Part shown: piece by piece, positions 53,677 through 64,000 of the stretch | Layout of the letters: each line of letters begins with the position of its first letter | Position numbering within the stretch: the stretch's first letter is position 1 | Source of the DNA: Hippopus hippopus | Lineage: Eukaryota > Mollusca > Bivalvia > Cardiida > Cardiidae | Length of the DNA stretch: 64,000 nt | Direction: 5' to 3' | Assembly: GCA_946811185.2 (NCBI GenBank) | Contig: OX328109.1 | Span: 6,758,001 to 6,822,000, forward strand | The notes under the pieces: generated by a model | What the model was told of the DNA's origin: nothing | Database searches by the model: none | The model's input: the letters and a program-made list of their open reading frames with translations, nothing else | Made by a program: the position numbers and the translations under genes

Positions 53677-54460
53677 CTTTGGCCCGTCATCAGATCTTTA
53701 TCACTCTTAAAACGGACTGATGTAATCGTAAAAAGAAAAAAAAAATACATACAATACTGTAAACAAGACGTGTTTACATGCCACGTAAAAAAATATCGAT
53801 GGTTTCAAAGTGACAATTGAATGTAAATGAGAGCTATGTCTGTTTATTCGGCTGCTTTAGTTAAATAACGCCATATTGATTTCACATTTAAATGTGCAAT
53901 GTTGAATCACATAATGACCCGTGAAACACTCCCATATCCGGTAGAGCACTAATCGAGTAATATCGGCAAAACTCGGCAAACTTCGGCTTGAATCGACGCC
54001 ATCATTTAATGGCTATCCGTTTCCGTTTTGCTTCCTTTGATCTACATGTACTCGTATTTGCTGATATCATTAATTCAGCTTTGGATCTGTTTGTTCCTTT
54101 GAAGTTCGCTTGACCTTTAAGTGGTATTGGTGTATGATTATATTAATCAATTTCTAGTCATATACAAAGTTCACGTCTATATAGTAGCCCGGTTACAAAA
54201 CATTCCAGAGAAAGGCAGTCTGTTATGCGTTCATAGTTGCACCCTATGCGAATATGTAGTCAAAATTATTATATTAAAGGACGGAAAATCCTAAAATGCG
54301 GGTTTCCTCAACAATATCTAGTATTGTTATGGTGTTATGAAAAATATAAGCTTTTCATTTTATGTTATGAATGTTTTTTAAGCTAATTGTTAGAAAAAGC
54401 GCGGAAAATCTAGAATTAGCCAGCCCAGCAAGTTATCTTATTTTATCAAAGAAATAATCT
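53677..54460. other. No recognised feature
   Basis: AT-rich intronic sequence without family matches. Confidence 0.45.
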
Positions 54461-54613
54461 TCTTCCTATCGTGGTTTATCGTTCAATAAAACACGGTTGT
54501 GAGTAATGAGACACAATAAATAAACCACGAGGGCGAAGGTCCAAGTGGTTTTGTCATTGCTCTTCATAACTCACAACCGTTGTTTATTGGACGATAAACC
54601 ACGATAGAAAGAA
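54461..54613. mobile_element. Palindromic element (45-bp arms)
   Basis: TCTTCCTATCGTGGTTTATC and its near-perfect inverse at 54563-54613, loop about 60 bp. One copy only in this window. Confidence 0.77.
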
Positions 54614-55756
54614 CATTATTTCGATTCTAACATGACCAACTCTTTATCAAAGGAAAGCAAGTTCGTACTTATGGTATACAAGAGCGTATCCAGATTAATT
54701 CCCTTGAATAAACTATGGCTGTTCCTCTTACTAACCAAAACAAAACCCCACTACTCAGTCGGAAGATATACGACAAGAAAACAAAATTTCAATTAAACCT
54801 AAGGCATCAGACACAACATAAAAATCGCATTGTTTTACTGTTTTACTTTCTCCGTTTTAAACAAAAAAGATTAACGAATGTATCGTCAAGCATCTGAGTC
54901 GCAGTCGCTTCAAATGCTATGAACATTACCCCACCCACGTTCAATCCCATGTCCAATGCAACACCGCCCAATTTTGATATTAATCTCCAACATGAAGGAC
55001 ATTTGATTTACACATGTTTACTGTAAACATTTCAAATCATTGTCATTTTTTTTATCAAAAACAGTAAATATCAGTATAATCACTGAGTTTTTCCTTCCTC
55101 CTTGGTCGACTATCGGAAAATGAAGATTTGTTTGCGTCAAGTTACTTTCATTGATAGAATATCTGAGGGCGGAGACATGGAACAGCTACGAGCGACTGAC
55201 TTTAAACAGAATGACTCTCTCTATAAAGAATGACGTCGATTTTACCAATCTCCCGTTGCACGCTGTCTATAGAGCCAAATGGGAGAAAAAGGTGAAATCA
55301 AAATTATCTTGATAAAAACAAAGGTAACCAAATTGCAACTGGGTCCTTTTGATTTCCTTTGTTTTTATCCTTGCTTTTCTAAGAGATGTCGCGATTATTA
55401 TGATTTGACTTTTGATGTATATTTAAGGTCTTCACAATTTTTGCAAATCGAATTTCACACGCTATTACCATCAAAATGTATCAAATAGATCGAATTTGTG
55501 GTTTGATGAATTTTGAAGGAGATATTTAAACCTGATCATTCCTTAATAGTGCAAAGGATATCAAGGACAGAAACCAAGTAATACCTTATTCAGGACCTAG
55601 TAAGTGGTTGACAGCTATCAAGGGAAGTAACTGTCTTTTATTTCACATGCACGTGTCATCTTAGAATGCAGGTTAATTGATGCAGTGGACTGATGAGACA
55701 GCGGATCAATCTCGAGCGGTTTCCTGCAGGTATTAATTGTAAAAATGTGCCATCAT
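54614..55756. other. No recognised feature
   Basis: Short ORFs at 54715 and 55279 lack any signature. Confidence 0.45.
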
Positions 55757-55940
55757 CCTTTACCACACGACAAAAAAGTAGACTTATCCATATTCAGAGC
55801 ACTTGCAGACGACAATTTTAAATGTGACTCAAATGACTGAATTTGTCTTTGATAAGGTACCAAACATTTTTTGACTGATTGCCAGCATTTTCTCCTTTTC
55901 CGATAAAGTTTTCTAGCCTAGCAAAGAGAAATTCAATCAC
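55757..55940 (-). mobile_element. HP-TTAA, cut by next copy
   Basis: Left half readable, hairpin tip lost. Confidence 0.7.
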
Positions 55941-56166
55941 GTAACCCTTTACCACACAATCCCTTGTTTTAACGACCCTGAGGAAAGATCCTTTTGAAAA
56001 CATTTTGGGAAAAGGAGAAAATGCTGGTAACCAGCATTTTCTCCTATTCCCAAAATGTTTTCTACCCTTCAAAAGTCAAGTCTCCTCAATTCAATAAAAT
56101 TAAATGTGTCGTCTGCAAATGCTTTCAATTTGCACAAGTCAAAAATCTTGTCATTCGGTAAGTCAC
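55941..56166 (+). mobile_element. HP-TTAA, complete, with extra tail
   Basis: Near-perfect hairpin. The last 70 bp of a second copy (56168-56236, GTCATCTGCAAATGCTTTCA) follow. Confidence 0.84.
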
Positions 56167-56404
56167 ATTTATAGTGTCATCTGCAAATGCTTTCAATTCG
56201 GACAAGTCTACTATTTTTGTCGTGTGTTAAAGAGATATGGCACCGACATGCCTGCGGGTTCAATCTGCAATCACATTTCGTTAAAAGCTTCACACGTTAT
56301 CACTCTGATTACCCTCCATTAAAACCGCTGAATGTTTGTGAGGCTGTAAGTATATCACGAAATAAACCAAGAGACCTAGCTGTGTCATTGTTTTAACTGA
56401 CGAG

Positions 56405-56600
56405 TGGTAGCTGTGGGAGACAGCAGTGTTTGGGATAGATCGTCGGCCTTTAACATCGAAGGTCCCAGGTCCAATTCCCTTGATGAGCTGGGTTAACCTT
56501 TGGACTAAATGAATGGTGTTTCAGTCATGTCACTGCGACAGCTGTCATATTCCTGTATGTCCTGGGTTTCATCAGAACTTGGCTGGGGTTCTGAATACAG
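56405..56600 (+). mobile_element. SINE-1 variant, rearranged
   Basis: A head-like block (GATAGATCGTCGGCCTTTAA, GGTCCCAGGTCCAATTCCC) precedes a body in the usual opposite order. Confidence 0.5.
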
Positions 56601-57127
56601 ATAGACATATATATAAAGCTAGTCTTATTTTGCATCTGACTACGTCACAGTCAACTGTTATTCTTAGAATGGGAAATAACCAATACACACTTAAAATGAC
56701 GATAAACTGATAGACAAAAGAATTATATTACTTCATTAATAACGACATCACATCATGTGCTACAGGGTTTTGTCTACAGACCATTACTTGCGGTTATTCC
56801 TCCAATGTTGTATAGTGTTGAAAGCCTGTAGTATAACATTTATAGGATCTGACATCAATTTGCATTTGAGATGAAATTGCAATAAACGATTCTACAAAAA
56901 TACTATTAAGCCAGCCTTTTGTGAGCTAAATAATATTTTTGTAGATGATTTTAATATAACTTTTATCACATATTGGTCTCCTTTTTTTCCCAGTGTAATA
57001 TATATATTTGTCTGCTTCTGTGAAACTATTTCTATACCCAACGTACACATCTCTTAAAGCAGTGTACCAGTGACATTCATGAATCTGGTGGTTTTGTTAT
57101 ACCGTAGATCTTACCATTATTCACATT

Positions 57128-57815
57128 ATTCTTGAGATACAGTTGTGATATAAAAAGAATCTGACATTCGTTGGTTTTTGATGTAAAATTTTATCAAACT
57201 CGTCAAGGAAAAATGTTGCTAAGCTCGCCAATAACATCTTTTCTAGACTTGTTCGATAAGATTTTATCTCAAACGCAAATACATGTAAGATCCTATATAT
57301 ATCAGAAATCAACGAATATCGGAATCTCTTTATCACGTAATGATATCTTGCGGAATATAAACCCTTCAAAAAGTGCACAATCGTAGTTAAACACGTGGTT
57401 ATTTCCACAAATGAAACTCGATTCACTTCTCGGAAAGACGGATTAAAAGTGATGTCACGTATGAAGTCACACAGTGCTTATCTGAATCATTTGTAAGATA
57501 TATTAGGGTCTAACATAAGCTGACATAAAAAAATTATTAAAAGATTCTAGTAAATGTTACTTAGCGAGGCTCTGTCGAGTCTAATTACATTTTAGTAAAC
57601 GAGTTCAATAAAATCTTATTTCAAGAGCCAATAAATGCCAGATTCTTTTTATCACATAACAATATCTCGCGAATTCTGGTCAGAATATGCAAAACCATGC
57701 ATGCACACATCGGAATCCATGAATAAAGCCTGATTTACTTTTTGGAGAGAAAAATAAAATGACGTCAAATATGACGTCACACAATGCTTCTCTCCAACGT
57801 GTGTAAGATGAGAAA
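57128..57815. repeat. Compound repeat: two direct units and one inverted terminus
   Basis: Units about 57222-57500 and 57560-57815 share TTATCACRTAA-ATATC and GTCACACARTGCTT-TCT. The block at 57128-57220 is the inverse of the 57560-57675 end. Two short ORFs here are chance. Confidence 0.68.
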
Positions 57816-58466
57816 ATTCGAAATAATATATATTTTATTGGAATCAAGGGAAACTGTTTGACAAAAAAAAAAAAAATTCGTAATGGGTATATTACACTGA
57901 AAACAAGAGAGTTTATGTGATTTAACAAAAAAAAAAAAACCTTATTTAACAATAATTCAATACTAGTTGTTTTCATCAATATTGGCGAGTTCTGATTGGC
58001 TGAAAAAAATCGTGGCTCCAAGAAAACAAAAGAAATCTCTTCATTCCTTAAATAATTTTAAGAACGAAGGAATACCTTTCTTAAACAGACTATCTATAAA
58101 TAGGTAGAAACCAATATTATTTGACCTCATTACGTAAACAGCGACTCATACCATCAGGTTTTGTTCGAAATTCCCAAAAGAATACCACGCATGCACAACG
58201 TAAATTGATATTAATTATAATTTGAATTTCATCGGCCCAGTTTCCTGAAACCAGTGCATGTTGGGAGATATATACGAGAAGGACCTGATATGACTTGGCA
58301 CTTGAGATAATCTTTATTTCTATTTAGTGTAGATTAAAATGTTATGAAGCCTTTGGCGAGCTTGATAACAATTTTTTGTCGACAAGTTTTATATATATAT
58401 ATTTTTTTTCTTCTTCAGAAGCAAACGAATATTAGAGTGTATCTCAAGAACCATAGTTCAGGATAT

Positions 58467-58687
58467 TGTTACGGGAGACCACTCCTTCATGCATGGCTTC
58501 GTCCCAATTTAAATACAATACCTGACAACTGTGTTAGGGAGATATCTCTTTAGCTCAGTGGTTATGGTACTTTTAAACCTCGTAAACGAGGATATTTGCC
58601 CGTCATGGGTTCGAATCCCACCAGAGGCGGTTTGTACTGCCATGCATTTGTTCATTTGTTTCTTTGTTACGGACTTTGTTCGTAAGA
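58467..58687 (+). repeat. Left LTR of miniature element
   Basis: 221 bp. Contains the tRNA-like segment at about 58545-58631. It lacks 5 bp in the anticodon-arm region compared with the right LTR. Confidence 0.8.
58551..58618 (+). promoter_or_regulatory. Pol III-type A and B boxes in left LTR
   Basis: TAGCTCAGTGGT at 58551-58562 resembles a tRNA A box. GGTTCGAATCC at 58608-58618 is an exact B-box core. Between them lies a CCTCG/CGAGG stem where a long variable arm would be. Confidence 0.65.
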
Positions 58688-58705
58688 TGGGGGCTCGTCC
58701 AGGAT
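58688..58705 (+). promoter_or_regulatory. Putative primer-binding site (tRNA-Pro type)
   Basis: TGGGGGCTCGTCCAGGAT directly follows the left LTR. It matches the 3' end complement of tRNA-Pro at all but one position, as expected for minus-strand priming. Confidence 0.75.
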
Positions 58706-58814
58706 TGGCCATTGAGCCATTAATCCCATTTGTTGTCCAAAAGCGGACATTTGTTGTCTAAATAATAGACTTACTGCCTAATAAGGCTTTGAGTCATCAA
58801 TAACTGATGACTTT

Positions 58815-58825
58815 AAGAGGGGGTG
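58815..58825 (+). promoter_or_regulatory. Putative polypurine tract
   Basis: AAGAGGGGGTG immediately upstream of the right LTR, in the position used for plus-strand priming. Confidence 0.6.
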
Positions 58826-59051
58826 TGTTACGGGAGACCACTCCTTCATGCATGGCTTCGTCCCGATTTAAATACAATACCTGACAACTGCATTAGGGAG
58901 ATATCTCTTTAGCTCAATGGTTATGGTATTGGTCTTTTAAACCTCGTAAACGAGGATATTTGCCCGTCATGGGTTCGAATCCCGCCAGAGGCAGTTTGTA
59001 CTGCTATGCATTTGTTAATTTGTTTCTTTGTTACGGACTTTGTTCGTAAGA
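58826..59051 (+). repeat. Right LTR of miniature element
   Basis: 226 bp, about 95% identical to the left LTR. Its tRNA-like segment (about 58904-58995) is the better preserved one, with the loop CTTTTAA in the anticodon position. Confidence 0.8.
58910..58982 (+). promoter_or_regulatory. Pol III-type A and B boxes in right LTR
   Basis: TAGCTCAATGGT at 58910-58921 and GGTTCGAATCC at 58972-58982. Both are kept despite the divergence between the two LTRs. Confidence 0.65.
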
Positions 59052-60249
59052 ATATATCAAAACATTGGCCTACATGTACATTTGTATTAAAATTTACATA
59101 AAACCTAGCTGCTTCTTTGACAGGTATGTGCTTCAAGGACAAACAGAATTTCTAAAGAAACTTGTTTATGCTTTATTGCAGAGAAAACCAGTGTAGTTAT
59201 GTGATTAAAACGGAATATCATGTACGTGTCTGAAATGTCAATGGTATATAGCCTCGGCTGGGGAGAGACAATCATGACTCGGCAAGCATTGTCAAACAAG
59301 TTGTCCAAAATTCTTCAGGTATCATTGAAATTTCCAGATACTAACAAAACCAGCTACGTCACCGACAAATAAAACCTGTCATAAAACATATAGCGACTGA
59401 TTTGTTAGTGACTTAAGTATCAGTCTTATCTTACAATGTTACGAGACTTAATCATAACGAGACCTGCCGTATTTTGTTGTTAGGATGAATAAAATTAGAT
59501 TACCTAATGTCTAAAAATGTTAGCTGAAAATTAGATAGGTGCCTTTAATAGGAAATTTTTAACCGAAAACAGACAAAACAACCCGGTAATCGATGTAAAT
59601 TGATTCAGATATGAGTTTACTTTTCTTCCCTGATATTCAAAGGTTTCAAAGGGCTTTTGCGTCTAAGCATTGGCGTTGATCACATGAGTTTTATAGATGC
59701 ATTCACATTGTCCTAATCGCCATGCACTGACGTAACACCTTTCATAATTCTGCAGTGAATCATAAGTCACACCAATTTACTAAGTTATCAAAGTTTTTGA
59801 CCAATAAACGTGAGCAACATTTGTAAAGATGCGAAATGAGAGATGAAATTTGTTTTACTGGATTAGATGAAAAAAATAAACGAACTAATAACAGACGAAA
59901 TATAACTTCAATAAATTCACCGATACATCAACAAAATGATTTTAAATCCTTGTTTAAAAAATAATATAATTCGCTGCGGGATAATAAATTGTGTGACGTC
60001 ACTCAATTGCGATCTGGAAACTGTGGAAGCTTCTTAAAATTCATGAGATCAATTTCAATGCTTCATTGCGAGAGTCGTTTGAGACCTCCGAGTGTCAGGG
60101 AACAAAAGAAAAATAATTTCTGAATCCATCTTTGCCAGTAACATTTTTCTTTTTTTTTTGTTAAATATTCTCTTTTGAAGAAGACGGGGGGGTCAAAATT
60201 TCTCCGATTTCGTTGCATACCTTGTGTGATTATGTACGACATGCGATGT
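59052..60249. other. No recognised feature
   Basis: Unique-looking AT-rich sequence; nothing identified. Confidence 0.45.
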
Positions 60250-60345
60250 GTCAGTGTGCTATTTTTAGAAACGGTGTCTGAAGATCGAGCAATGAAAATT
60301 TCGGTTTACAGTGATAGGCCAACGGAATTTCAGTTGCCTATGAGT
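60250..60345 (+). mobile_element. HP-K, right half
   Basis: GTGCTATTTTTAGAAACGGTG to CAGTTGCCTATG. Confidence 0.65.
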
Positions 60346-60632
60346 GTAATAAGGTAATTACTTGGTGTAAACGGGCCTTGCTGTCAGAATTCTCCAATTT
60401 ACTTTGTTGTTTCGATAAAATTCAAAGACAAAATGGTCGTTTCATAGACAGATAAAATAAAATTAGTCAGTAACAATTAAAAGCAAATTAAATATAAAAA
60501 TGTCATTCGAGTAATCATATTTTTTTTTAATTGTCTGTCATTTAGGAGGGTCCGTTTTCATTGAAAGCAACACTTCAATCAATCTTGATTATTCCATTGT
60601 ATTCGGGGCTTCACGTTCATCCATTCATCCCT

Positions 60633-60866
60633 TTAAACTTTACCACACGTTCCCAACATTTAACGACCCCAAGAAAGACGACTTTAGAAAACATTGTGGG
60701 AAAAGAAGAAAATGCTGGTGAACAGCATTTTCTTCTTATCCCACAATGTTTTCTCCATTATCAAAAGCAAAGCCAATCATTTGAGTAATATTTACATGTA
60801 CTTTTCCGTCTTCAAGTGGTCTCAATTTGGACATGCCAGAATTTTTGTCGTTTGGTGAAGAGTTAA
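60633..60866 (+). mobile_element. HP-TTAA, complete with both TTAA ends
   Basis: Arms share a compensated change, AAAAGAAGAAA against TTTCTTCTTAT. Confidence 0.85.
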
Positions 60867-61208
60867 ACAAGTACCGTGACGATAGACGACTTTGTAAAAC
60901 TCTGTCACGTGACAATACCAATAATAAATTAAAAGAAAACTTTCAGGCAAAAGGAGACCTTGCACCTGAGGAGTAATTTCCCCTTTTGCTACGATGTTTT
61001 CATGGTGATCGGGAGCAAAAGGTACATAAAAGAAAGACTTGTCTCTGGGTAGTTATATGTTATATTCACGAGAAGAATAATTCTGTAGAAAACAAACACA
61101 AAAGAAACTTCGATTTTCCTGTCAGAGGCCTTTGTTCGATTTGTCGACTTTGGTCACATGACCCCCACGTTTTTTTTTTAATAGCCATTTTCCTGCTAAA
61201 TTAAAAAT

Positions 61209-61768
61209 GAGCTTTACTCTATTAAAAGGATATTTAAATGTATCTGCAAAAAGTATCGACCCAGGTCAACCAGCGCAGTCCGCGCAGGCTTACACGTGTC
61301 GAAACCTTTTGCTATTTGTACATTTTCTTTATGTCAAAGGACCATTCTACCTCTGGATTTAGCCGAGTTTTAGACAAAATGGATTGTAGGTTTCCATGAT
61401 TATGTGATGACTTGCTTGGTAAAATTTATTACGGAGTACCATCGAGCCCTCTTTTTTGTTTGTTTTTCTGTTTATTTATTGTTGCCACCGGTTGCCGATA
61501 TTGTCGACATCCCCTGAAGCCTGTTAGTTTTGTTACAGAAGACCGTGCAAGATACAGGACGAAACAATTCCTAAGTTACGCCTGATTCTTTAACGTGCTC
61601 GGTGTACAGCACCGTCGCACGGGACCTCTATTTAATGTCTCGTCCGAAAGACTATTGGTAATTTTAGACGGCCAGCCGTGGGACTCGAATCCACACCCTA
61701 AATTCACCTAAGACTTGACGTGTACAAATCCTACGCTGTACCGCTTGAGCTATGTCAGGGCATGACTC
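61209..61768 (-). mobile_element. HP-GAGC interrupted by SINE-2
   Basis: Host to about 61456 and 61759-61768 (GCATGACTC). Confidence 0.75.
61457..61758 (-). mobile_element. SINE-2 in HP-GAGC
   Basis: Body TTGCCACCGGTTGCCGATAT to head GGACTCGAATCC; target duplication unclear. Confidence 0.78.
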
Positions 61769-61787
61769 CAATACATAAAGGTTCCTT

Positions 61788-61965
61788 TGGTGTGATACGC
61801 CGCTTTCAATAATAATTCAGTCCTATAACAGAGACAGTTTTACTCATCCACGTGTGTTCCAGGTTTCACCGGTCTAGGGCTCTAAAGTGTTTAGCTCAAA
61901 GATACTCCTGCAAAATACTAAGACCAAAGAGTAAGGATTGCACCTCGGGCTCTAGGAAGACCGAG
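61788..61965 (-). mobile_element. SINE-1 variant, diverged
   Basis: ACGCCGCTTTCAATAATAAT and CCAGGTTTCACCGGTCTAGG. Confidence 0.6.
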
Positions 61966-62072
61966 ACAGTGTTGCTCAAATACAGAGATACACGTATATC
62001 TTTGACACCATTCAAAATCATAGTTGAAAAGGAAAGAAAACATGATGTTTATTAGTATTTGCTCATTTAGCC

Positions 62073-62140
62073 ACATTTTTTTTCAAAATCCCTCTTTCTT
62101 GAGGTCGTTAAAATTCTGAACTGTTTGGCAAAGGGTAAAT
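62073..62140 (-). mobile_element. HP-TTAA terminal fragment
   Basis: CTTTCTTGAGGTCGTTAAAA to TTGGCAAAGGG. Confidence 0.55.
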
Positions 62141-62991
62141 AGGTAAAGCTTTGCTCTCAATTGACCTATTGCTCGGGAGAACGTAAACCTGTCCTGAATT
62201 AAAACACAAATTTATTGAAATCTGCCCGTTTCAGTTTTTTTTTTTTTTTTATGTTAATTCATAAATTAAATAATCCATTTATATACGAGAACAGTAGGTG
62301 AAGTAATTAATAAATCGGATCTATTTTAAGAAACGTTGTCATTCGAAACCGGAACCGGGAAATTGCCGACTTCCGCTCAGCGGCCGAAGCGTTTACATTG
62401 TTACCATTAGCGACGAAATTTGATATAACATAAACGTAAAGAACCCCGAAGCATGAAACCTGATAGGGTGAAAGCATTGATTTAGAGTAAACTTTCTGTA
62501 TTATTTTTGAAAATGTCATTTTTGTCATTTGATGAATGGAAGAAGACTTTTTCTCTCTCTAGATCAGATATCTGTCATTAAAAAGTGAACCTATTTTTTT
62601 ATTTTTAAATAACATGTCATCAAGTTCTTTCCTTGGCTTCATATTCCATACCCTTTTGGCCCTGACTAAAAGATGGAGATATTCGATTCCGGACAACATA
62701 AATGAAATATTATTTAAAACAGAACATAGCACAAAAATTAAGGGTTGAATTTACGTTTGTTACAGGGATTAAACCCGATTTTGACCCATTTCCCCCCTTC
62801 GCAAGGGGGAGGGAGGAAGTAGAAAGTTGGTACCTTTTAGAAAAAAGAAATACGGACCTGGGGAAAAAAGGAAATAAATACTGAAAAAGAATAGCCTTCA
62901 GTGAGACTCGAGGCCAGGACTTTCAAAGCCATGATCAGCGACTATACCACCAAAACTATGGGGGCAACCGATGAATTGTTGTATTGAAAAT
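62141..62991. other. No recognised feature
   Basis: Unique-looking; a CpG-bearing stretch at 62345-62420 without an ORF. Confidence 0.4.
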
Positions 62992-63560
62992 GAGTCTTCC
63001 TCTCGGAAACGGGGATTTAATACATCTCTTGATGCATTGTTAGCAAGCACGCAACTCAATAAGTACGGCTTCTTAAAATCTATTAATATCTAACAATCGA
63101 CTGGAATTGGCGGTAGAATGATCATTTGCCACGCAGAAAATTTACAAGTAGCAAAAAGTTTTGACCCAAGTCAGCCTGTGCGGACTGCGCAGGCTGACAT
63201 GGGTCGACAAATTTTGCAGATGCATTAAGCCCCCTTTTAACAGAGCATAATTGATTGAATTTGCGTTTATTTATCGTCGCCACCGGTTGCCCATATGGGC
63301 GACGCCCCCTGAACGCTGTTAGTATTGTTACGTGGGATAGTGCAGATACAGGACGAAACCCATCCTAAGTTACGCCTGGTTCTTTAACGTGCTCGATGTA
63401 TAGCACCGTCACACGGGACCTCGGTTTAACGTCTCATCCGAAAGACTATTAGTAATTTTAGATGGCCAGCCGAGGGAATCGAACCCACACCCTCATGATC
63501 ACGAGTCCTACGCTCTACCAACTGAGCTATACGGGCTGGTAAAAAAACAGAGCATAGCTC
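62992..63560 (+). mobile_element. HP-GAGC interrupted by SINE-2
   Basis: Left end decayed (GAGTCTTCCTCTCGG); interrupted within its last 20 bp. Confidence 0.8.
63250..63545 (-). mobile_element. SINE-2, full length with 11-bp target duplication (reference copy)
   Basis: AACAGAGCATA at 63239-63249 and 63546-63556. Minus-strand head reads GTATAGCTCAGTTGGTAGAG (A box) and GGGTTCGATTCCC (B box), a clean tRNA-derived promoter. An antisense CCCATATGGG core lies at the other end. Confidence 0.92.
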
Positions 63561-63919
63561 AAATGTTTTAACCCCTTGTTACATGCTGATCTCTATCCCG
63601 TTACTAACGCAATTGGACATTTATTTTAAAAATACAAAAAACCTCCGTATATTCTTCGCGTTTTCTACACGTATTCCTATTTGAATTGCAATTTCGAAGC
63701 CATCTTTGTACGCGAATGAAAATTAGCAGTCTATATTAGAATTGTCTAAAAAAAAAAAATGCGAAACGCTCTATAGTTTAATGCCCCTTTAAAGGTAACG
63801 TAGGGTTCTCCAGCATATTCTAAAATCATTAGCTTTTCACCTAACCTATATCATAGAATCTCAACAATTCACATCGAGGGAAGCCGTTACTTGGTGTTTA
63901 AAGAGTGCACTACCGATTT

Positions 63920-63985
63920 CTTTTCTCATAGTGTTTGCAAAGGACCGAGAAAACTCAGGATCATTTGGTATAAACGGCTACCTGG
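63920..63985 (-). mobile_element. HP-TTAA remnant
   Basis: CTCATAGTGTTTGCAAAGG and CAGGATCATTTGGTAT only. Confidence 0.4.
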
Positions 63986-64000
63986 TAAACAGTGGATTAA

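Larger units (their letters stand above)
58467..59051 (+). mobile_element. Miniature LTR retroelement (TRIM-like) with tRNA-like LTRs
   Basis: Two direct repeats of 221 and 226 bp (58467-58687 and 58826-59051) flank only 138 bp of non-coding internal sequence. The LTRs begin TGTTACG and end CGTAAGA, a short imperfect inverted terminus. A tRNA-Pro type primer-binding site follows the left LTR, and a purine tract (AAGAGGGGG) precedes the right LTR. Flanks show a possible 4-bp duplication ATAT (58463-58466 and 59052-59055). The LTRs differ by roughly eight substitutions and one 5-bp indel. No gag or pol is encoded, so it depends on another element. Confidence 0.82.
49463..64000 (+). other. Long first intron of the Kv gene (continues past window)
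   Basis: No S1-S6, pore (TVGYG-like) or other channel-like translation is seen on the plus strand after 49462. The interval holds SINEs, hairpin elements and the miniature LTR element listed separately. An unrecognised gene inside it cannot be excluded. Confidence 0.5.

Noticed and set aside
58688..58705. Retroviral origin because the primer site resembles that of some mammalian retroviruses
   Set aside because: Any element primed by tRNA-Pro shares this sequence; there is no gag, pol or env.
58509..59142. Minus-strand ORFs containing SGGIRTHD
   Set aside because: This peptide is the familiar antisense read-through of a tRNA-like T-arm; here it lies in the LTRs of the miniature element.
1..64000. 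CRISPR-like array from the many similar repeats
   Set aside because: Repeats are ~230-bp transposon copies in both orientations at irregular spacing in a eukaryotic genome.

Overview
This is a eukaryotic, repeat-dense window. It most likely comes from a bivalve mollusc. That placement is inference, based on split genes with GT/AG introns, a Shaw-type potassium-channel exon, tRNA-derived SINEs, long GA/CAGA and GATA-type microsatellites, and a very large load of short hairpin elements of the kind common in heterodont bivalves. There is no operon structure, and genes are a small minority of the sequence.

Four loci look genuinely protein-coding. (1) 10087-11061 (+): a membrane-anchored copine/RGLG-type von Willebrand A protein. 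(2) 24595-27028 (+): a three-exon gene for a small secreted, very basic protein of unknown family. (3) 34413-35597 (+): an intronless, secreted endonuclease/exonuclease/phosphatase (DNase I or sphingomyelinase-like) enzyme. (4) 48905-49462 (+): the first coding exon of a Kv3/Shaw-like voltage-gated potassium channel, whose membrane exons must lie beyond the right edge. The genes are unrelated and I see no shared pathway.

The rest is mostly mobile-element sequence. The dominant family, called HP-TTAA here, is a roughly 230-bp non-autonomous element. It has TTAA ends and a central perfect hairpin (arms about 33 bp), and more than 50 complete or partial copies are visible, often back to back. 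Other families are: HP-GAGC (about 260 bp), HP-TGGCC (about 260 bp), HP-E (about 360 bp), hairpin H (about 65 bp), HP-K, HP-J, HP-I, two tRNA-derived SINEs (SINE-1, SINE-2), a fold-back Tc1 derivative, a decayed non-LTR reverse transcriptase and a miniature LTR retroelement. Nested insertions with target-site duplications give relative ages at several places.

Layout: 0-3 kb HP-TTAA cluster; 3.2-4.5 kb a palindrome nested inside a larger inverted repeat; 5-9 kb HP-TTAA, a 650-bp inverted-repeat element and HP-GAGC; 10-11 kb VWA gene; 11-16 kb HP-TTAA and GCATAT-type repeats; 16-24 kb repeats, a tandem duplication and microsatellites; 24.6-27 kb secreted-protein gene; 27-34 kb palindromic elements; 34.4-35.6 kb EEP gene; 36.6-46.2 kb an imperfect inverted duplication around a 3.4-kb spacer; 46-48 kb repeats; 48.9 kb Kv exon and its long first intron to the edge, which contains at 58.5-59.05 kb a miniature LTR element carrying a tRNA-like sequence inside each LTR.
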